NCBI GenBank assembly: GCA_947500545.1
Contig: CANMSO010000006.1
Coordinates: forward strand, 186,001 to 250,000
Direction of reading: 5' to 3'
Origin: an uncultured Aquimarina sp.
GTDB lineage: Bacteria > Bacteroidota > Bacteroidia > Flavobacteriales > Flavobacteriaceae
DNA: 64,000 nt
Under the pieces are notes generated by a model. It was not told the origin of the DNA. It worked only from the letters and a program-made list of their open reading frames with translations, and did no database searches. How positions within the stretch are numbered: the stretch's first letter is position 1; every line of letters begins with the position of its first letter. Made by a program: the position numbers and the translations under genes. Positions 59,562 to 64,000 of this stretch are shown here, piece by piece.

Positions 59562-62078
59562 ATGAAAAAGGTAGTCGTAATAGGTAATGGAATGGTAGGT
59601 TATAAGTTTTGTGAAAAATTTGTAGCCTCAGAAAAGTTTAACGAATACAAGTTTACTGTTTTTGGGGAGGAGCCTCGAAGGGCTTATGACAGGGTTCATC
59701 TAAGTGAATTTTACGCTGGAAAGACTGCAGAAGATTTAAGTATGTCATCCGCCACTTGGTACGAAGAAAATAATATAGATCTTCATACTTCTGAAATGAT
59801 TACTGAAATTGATAGAGAGGAAAAAACGGTTGCAAACCATCGTGGTACTAAATACTCTTATGATTACTTGATTCTAGCAACCGGATCATCTGCATTTGTA
59901 CCGCCTATACCGGGTGTAGAAAAGGAAGGCGTATTTGTATATAGGACCATTGAAGACCTTGAAGCTATTGAAACTTACGCAAAAAAACTAAAGTCAGAAG
60001 GGAAAACACAAGCTGCAGTATTGGGTGGTGGTTTGCTTGGTCTAGAAGCTGCAAATGCTGTAAAAGAGCTGGGGTTAGATGCACATGTTGTAGAATTTGC
60101 TCCGCGATTAATGCCAAGACAATTGGATCAAGGAGGTAGTGATATGTTACAAGCCAAGATAGAGAGTTTAGGTCTAAAAGTGCATGTAAGTAAGCAAACA
60201 GACTTTATCCAAGGAAACGGCGCTATTGAAGGGTTACAATATGTGGATGGCACTGAGTTAAAGGTAGACATGCTCGTGATTTCAGCTGGTATTCGTCCTC
60301 GTGACGAAGTCGCAAAGGAATGTGGGCTCGAAGCGGGGCTACGTGGAGGCATCGTAGTAGATAATAGAATGAAAACATCTGATGATTCTATCTATGCTAT
60401 TGGAGAAGTAGCATTATACAATAATATGATATATGGGCTTGTTGCTCCAGGATACGACATGGCCAGCGTAGCTGTATCTCAAATAACAGGAGAGATCGAT
60501 AATCTAATGATTGATCATATCGATATGTCTACCCAATTAAAACTTATAGGAACAGAAGTCGCAAGTTTTGGAGATGCACTTTGTGATAGTGATGATGTAG
60601 ATGCCATTGTTTATGAAAATAAAAGAAGTGGAATTTATAAACGAATTAATATATCCAAAGATGGAACAAAACTACTGGGTGGCATTCTGGTAGGTGATTC
60701 TTCAGATTATAATGCTTTGTTTCAAATCTATGATACAGCGATGAAGTTACCAGAAAATCCTGAAGATCTAATTCTAGGTAATCGAAGTGGTGATGGAGGA
60801 TCACTTTTGGGTGACGTTATGGATTTACCAGATGATGCACAAATCTGCTCCTGTGAGAGCGTAAGTAAAGGTGCTATTTGTGGAGCAATTGAGAATGGTT
60901 CTTGTGATACTCTTGGAGATGTAATCTCTTGTACCAAAGCTGGAACAGGTTGTGGCGGATGTAAACCTATGGTAAAAGATCTTGTTGATGCCACCTTAAA
61001 ATCTTTGGGTAAAGAAGTAAAAGACACTATTTGTGAGCATTTTGAGTACAATAGACAAGAGCTTTATGATATTGTAAAGCTCAAAGGATATAGAAAATAT
61101 AACGAAGTATTAGACACTCATGGTAAAGGAGATGGATGCGAAGTTTGCAAACCTTTGGTTGCTTCTATAATGGCAAGTATTTATGCAGATACTGCAAACG
61201 AAGAAGTCTCAATACAAGACTCTAATGATCGTTTTCTTGCCAATATCCAACGTAACGGAACCTATTCTGTTGTTCCCAGAATTCCCGGAGGAGAAATTAC
61301 TCCAGAAAAGTTGATTGTCCTTGGGGAAGTAGGTAAAAAATACGATCTGTACACCAAAATTACTGGGGGACAACGGGTAGACTTTTTTGGAGCTCGACTA
61401 GACCAACTTCCAAAAATTTGGAAAGATTTAATTGATCATGGCTTTGAGAGCGGTCATGCATATGGTAAATCTCTACGTACCGTAAAAAGTTGTGTTGGTT
61501 CAACTTGGTGTCGATATGGTATGGATGAAAGTGTAAGCTTTGCCATAGCGCTAGAAGAACGCTATAAAGGTCTTCGATCTCCTCATAAAATAAAAGGAGG
61601 AGTTTCGGGATGTATTCGCGAATGTGCCGAGGCACGTTGTAAAGATTTTGGAGTAATTGCGGTAGAGGGTGGATGGAATCTTTATGTGTGTGGAAATGGA
61701 GGAGCTAATCCCAAACATGCAGAATTGTTGGCAGAACAAATAGACAATGAAACTGTAATTAAATATCTTGATAGGTTTCTGATGTTCTATATAAGGACAG
61801 CCGCTCCTTTGCAAAGAACTGCCAAATGGTTGGATAAGTTAGACGGAGGAATTGAATATCTTAAAGAAGTTGTAATACAAGACACACTTGGTCTTGTAGA
61901 TGATCTGGAGGTAGAGATGAGCAAGTTAGTAGATAACTTTCAATGTGAATGGACTCAAGCCATAGAGAACGAAGAGATCATGAAACGATTTAATCATTTT
62001 GTAAATAGTGAAGAACCTGATGACAATCTAGTTTTTGTTCCATTACGGGATCAAAAAATGCCGGAACATTGGAAATAG
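59562..62078 (+). CDS. nirB: Assimilatory nitrite reductase [NAD(P)H] large subunit
   Basis: 838 aa. N-terminal FAD/NAD(P)H reductase (VVVIGNGMVGYKFCEKFV; AAVLGGGLLGLEAANAVKEL; YAIGEVALYNN), a BFD-type [2Fe-2S] domain (ICSCESVSKG...CTKAGTGCGGCKP, about 427-470) and a second, partial one (CEVCKPLV), then the NiR ferredoxin-like and siroheme/Fe4S4 domains with KSCVGSTWCRYG (about 642) and GCIRECAEARCKDFG (about 682). Reduces nitrite to ammonium in the cytoplasm. nirD follows 75 bp later. Confidence 0.97.
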   Translation: MKKVVVIGNGMVGYKFCEKFVASEKFNEYKFTVFGEEPRRAYDRVHLSEFYAGKTAEDLSMSSATWYEENNIDLHTSEMITEIDREEKTVANHRGTKYSYDYLILATGSSAFVPPIPGVEKEGVFVYRTIEDLEAIETYAKKLKSEGKTQAAVLGGGLLGLEAANAVKELGLDAHVVEFAPRLMPRQLDQGGSDMLQAKIESLGLKVHVSKQTDFIQGNGAIEGLQYVDGTELKVDMLVISAGIRPRDEVAKECGLEAGLRGGIVVDNRMKTSDDSIYAIGEVALYNNMIYGLVAPGYDMASVAVSQITGEIDNLMIDHIDMSTQLKLIGTEVASFGDALCDSDDVDAIVYENKRSGIYKRINISKDGTKLLGGILVGDSSDYNALFQIYDTAMKLPENPEDLILGNRSGDGGSLLGDVMDLPDDAQICSCESVSKGAICGAIENGSCDTLGDVISCTKAGTGCGGCKPMVKDLVDATLKSLGKEVKDTICEHFEYNRQELYDIVKLKGYRKYNEVLDTHGKGDGCEVCKPLVASIMASIYADTANEEVSIQDSNDRFLANIQRNGTYSVVPRIPGGEITPEKLIVLGEVGKKYDLYTKITGGQRVDFFGARLDQLPKIWKDLIDHGFESGHAYGKSLRTVKSCVGSTWCRYGMDESVSFAIALEERYKGLRSPHKIKGGVSGCIRECAEARCKDFGVIAVEGGWNLYVCGNGGANPKHAELLAEQIDNETVIKYLDRFLMFYIRTAAPLQRTAKWLDKLDGGIEYLKEVVIQDTLGLVDDLEVEMSKLVDNFQCEWTQAIENEEIMKRFNHFVNSEEPDDNLVFVPLRDQKMPEHWK

Positions 62079-62153
62079 AAATTTTGAAGTTTATTTTTTT
62101 CAGGTTTCAATAAAGACAAAACCTGAAAACCGAAATTTGAAACTAAAAAAATT

Positions 62154-62531
62154 ATGGAAGAAATTTTAGAAATATACAAAACCATTACTGCAGAAGATGT
62201 GAAAATATGGTTTAAGGCAGCCAAGGTGAGTGATTTTCCAAAAAGTGGAGGGGCTTGCGTTAAGTACAAGGAAAAGCAAATAGCCGTCTTTAACTTTGAA
62301 AGAAAAAATACCTGGTATGCATGTCAAAATGTATGTCCTCATAAAATGGAAATGGTATTAAGTCGCGGAATGACGGGAGATCAAAATGGGATTCCCAAAG
62401 TTGCTTGCCCAATGCACAAAAAGACTTTTTCTTTAGAAAATGGAAAGAACCTAAATGGAGACTTAGCACCTATCGCTACCTATCCAGTAAAAATAGAAGA
62501 TGATATTGTTTATGTAGGGTTTTCTGAATAA
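62154..62531 (+). CDS. nirD: Nitrite reductase small subunit (Rieske-type)
   Basis: 125 aa. Rieske 2Fe-2S motifs CPHKME (C-x-H) and CPMHKKTFSLENG (C-x2-H) in a NirD-like frame. The N-terminal ~45 residues are helical (EEILEIYKTITAEDVKIWFK). Partner of NirB; same operon, same strand. Confidence 0.93.
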   Translation: MEEILEIYKTITAEDVKIWFKAAKVSDFPKSGGACVKYKEKQIAVFNFERKNTWYACQNVCPHKMEMVLSRGMTGDQNGIPKVACPMHKKTFSLENGKNLNGDLAPIATYPVKIEDDIVYVGFSE

Positions 62532-62776
62532 CAGAAAAATTAAACTATACCTCTCATATAAACCTATAAGATTTGATTAAAAAGACAAAGTCAGAAAGGC
62601 TTCAAAAAACAAAACGAGCTTCTTATATTAGTAAAACACAACAATATTATTTACTATCTTTTCAGGTAAACTATTAGTTTCAATAGTAATAAAACTTATT
62701 AGAAAGAACTGACTATTAATTTTTGAAGTTGTTTTTTTATTTTTACATTTAGCAATAATCTAACAATTCAATAACA

Positions 62777-62935
62777 ATGAAAAAAGAAAATAAAAGAAAA
62801 GTAAGCTTAACAAAAATCAAAATAGCTAACCTTGATACTTTCTCTAAACTTAAAATCAAAGGAGGTTCTATATTGCCAAATGGGGAGCATTTACCATGGA
62901 CTGAGGATATGAATACTAAAGATGAATGCCCTTAA
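62777..62935 (+). CDS. Small GG-motif peptide, RiPP-precursor-like (52 aa)
   Basis: A 52-aa ORF with a basic leader (MKKENKRKVSLTKIKIANLD, then TFSKLKIKGG) that fits the Bacteroidota double-Gly leader pattern (K-L-x-L...I-x-x-L...IKGG). The core after GG is SILPNGEHLPWTEDMNTKDE followed by CP, with one Cys, several Ser/Thr and a Trp. Such leaders belong to class I lanthipeptide-like or GG-Bacteroidales precursors processed by a peptidase-ABC exporter. No modification or export gene is in the window, so it is an orphan candidate. A terminator follows at 63025-63056. Confidence 0.6.
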   Translation: MKKENKRKVSLTKIKIANLDTFSKLKIKGGSILPNGEHLPWTEDMNTKDECP

Positions 62936-63024
62936 AAAACCGCTTCAGTTAGAGTTTGATTAATAACTTTCATTCTGCAACTGTTTTTAAAGTAACATCC
63001 TGTAAAAACAATAAAATACAAAAG

Positions 63025-63060
63025 AAACCCAGTTACATTATGATGCAGCTGGGTTTTTAT
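63025..63060 (+). terminator. Terminator after the GG-motif peptide gene
   Basis: AAACCCAG (63025-63032) / CTGGGTTT (63049-63056), then T-rich. Located 90 bp after the peptide stop. Confidence 0.65.
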
Positions 63061-63191
63061 TTAGTTAATATCCTGATAGATGGATTTTCATTCGTCTTTG
63101 GACAAGCTATTCAAAAGTAATAGATTTCCTCTACCCGTTAGGCTTAACGAAAAAGGCTTAACTTTGCTAGTATACCAAATGAAATACTTTT

Positions 63192-63776
63192 ATGCCAACC
63201 GAAAAATTATCAGAAGCCTATATCCTTTTTGACAAAGCTAATGCTCAAGATCCCAATACCGAAGAAGCAAATGGGGATTTTGTACCCAAAGAACTACTCT
63301 ACAGTCAGCGAATGACGAAAACTTTAGAGAAGTTTGAACCAAAAGCTTCAGAAACATTAAAACTAGCGGCAAGATCACAACATATTTGTCGTTGGGAAAT
63401 TTCTCGAGATAGTTACCCAATGGATAGAGTTGGATATCTGAAATGGAGGGAAGATTTGAAAAAATTTCATGCTACCAAAGCGTCAGAAATTCTTGCGAGC
63501 ATAGGTTATGATGATGAAACCATAGATCGAGTATCTTTTTTGCTTCAGAAAAAAAAATTAAAAAAAGATGTGGAAACACAAACTCTAGAAGATGTAATAT
63601 GTCTTGTTTTTCTTAATTTCTATTATGAAGATTTTTTAGTCAAACATACCGATGAAAAAGTAATAGATATATTACAGAAAACATGGCGTAAAATGTCTAA
63701 AAAAGGACATCAAGCAGCACTAAAACTTTCATATTCAAAAAAAGCCTTAGATTTAATTCAACAAGCGCTAGCATAG
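63192..63776 (+). CDS. DUF4202 family protein
   Basis: 194 aa, all-helical, no signal. Features KLAARSQHICRWEISRDSYPM, WREDLKKFHATKASEILAS, and DVICLVFLNFYYEDFLVKH; the RSQHICRWE / KFHA / ED pattern of His and acidic residues resembles HD-domain hydrolases, as known for DUF4202. Often seen next to nitrate/nitrite genes. Stop is 10 bp before the PilJ-type sensor gene, so the two form an operon. Confidence 0.8.
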   Translation: MPTEKLSEAYILFDKANAQDPNTEEANGDFVPKELLYSQRMTKTLEKFEPKASETLKLAARSQHICRWEISRDSYPMDRVGYLKWREDLKKFHATKASEILASIGYDDETIDRVSFLLQKKKLKKDVETQTLEDVICLVFLNFYYEDFLVKHTDEKVIDILQKTWRKMSKKGHQAALKLSYSKKALDLIQQALA

Positions 63777-63786
63777 TATAACACCA

Positions 63787-64000
63787 TTGAGCAAACAAGA
63801 ACCTTTAGATCATCAAACTTTTAGCCGCCTAAGCAAGATCTATATTATTGCGCTTGGTGCGATTGCTTTGTTTACTATTGGAGGCCAGTTTTTTATACAG
63901 CAATATCTAAATGCTCAGATAGACGATTCCAGAATTATTAATATATCCGGAAGACAAAGAATGCTAAGTCAAAAACTGTCGAAAGAAATTCTTTTATTGT
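63787..64000 (+). CDS. PilJ-type membrane sensor, probably histidine kinase (3' truncated)
   Basis: Only the first ~71 residues are in the window. Start is a TTG (63787), 10 bp after the DUF4202 stop; the stretch KIYIIALGAIALFTIGGQFF is a membrane helix and NISGRQRMLSQKLSKEILLL follows as the PilJ/NarX-type sensor helix. This is the same motif as the two copies in the periplasmic protein at 56291-57124. A kinase output domain is expected beyond the window end and would pair with the LuxR-type regulator at 57136-57813; that part is inference. Confidence 0.7.
   Translation, partial: MSKQEPLDHQTFSRLSKIYIIALGAIALFTIGGQFFIQQYLNAQIDDSRIINISGRQRMLSQKLSKEILLL

Noticed and set aside
1..64000. CRISPR arrays, rRNA/tRNA genes, transposases or phage genes
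   Set aside because: I looked for regularly spaced repeats, recognisable structural RNA genes and transposase motifs and saw none; a tRNA or small RNA scan could still find something short.

Overview
The window is about 64 kb from an AT-rich Bacteroidota chromosome, almost certainly a marine Flavobacteriaceae. The evidence is the SusC/SusD pair, Bacteroidota-type -7 boxes (TAnnTTTG) in front of many genes, scarcity of Shine-Dalgarno sequences, lipoproteins with short lipoboxes, a T9SS-like C-terminus, and a complete alginate-degradation locus. An Aquimarina-like genus is plausible but not proven. I saw no rRNA, tRNA, CRISPR array, insertion sequence or phage gene.

Region 1 (1-15.3 kb) is an alginate utilisation locus. 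It holds a truncated PL6 lyase, a PL17 oligoalginate lyase, a KdgF-like cupin, a SusC/SusD pair, a PKD lipoprotein, a PL7 lyase, a FadR-type GntR regulator, an MFS uronate transporter, a DEH reductase (SDR), KDG kinase and KDPG aldolase. Together these take polymeric alginate to pyruvate and glyceraldehyde-3-phosphate. TGGTnnACCA operators spaced 13 bp apart overlap the -7 boxes of susC and of the regulator gene with the same geometry.

Region 2 (15.3-26.1 kb, minus strand) is the isoleucine/valine operon ilvD-ilvB-ilvN-ilvC-(methyltransferase)-ilvA. Two consecutive Ile/Val-rich leader peptides precede it, each followed by an intrinsic terminator, which reads as a tandem transcription attenuator. 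Just upstream is a cassette of a 131-aa protein, a membrane protein, a histidine kinase and a LuxR-type response regulator.

Region 3 (26.3-45.7 kb) is mixed chromosomal content: pxpCBA (5-oxoprolinase) with an Nramp transporter, a ComM/YifB ATPase, aspartate kinase with a divergent ACT-type protein, an M13 peptidase, a hybrid histidine kinase, an S41-type peptidase, an aerolysin-like protein, and a TetR regulator with an ABM-domain protein and matching operators.

Region 4 (46.1-64 kb) is a nitrate-assimilation island. It contains a three-part nitrate reductase (molybdopterin/FeS + FAD reductase + BFD), a sulfite/nitrite-reductase-like protein fused to rubredoxin, nrtABCD, a periplasmic protein with two PilJ/NarX-type GKQRMLSQ motifs, a LuxR-type response regulator, an outer-membrane porin, nirB, nirD, a DUF4202 protein and the start of a PilJ-type membrane sensor. 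Four promoters (nitrate reductase, nrtA, porin, nirB) share a 16-bp near-palindrome, TAmGTAwTwATACTTA, whose last two bases are the first two of the -7 box. This points to one dedicated regulon, probably run by the encoded sensor and response regulator. A small GG-motif peptide gene, RiPP-precursor-like, sits between nirD and the DUF4202 gene.
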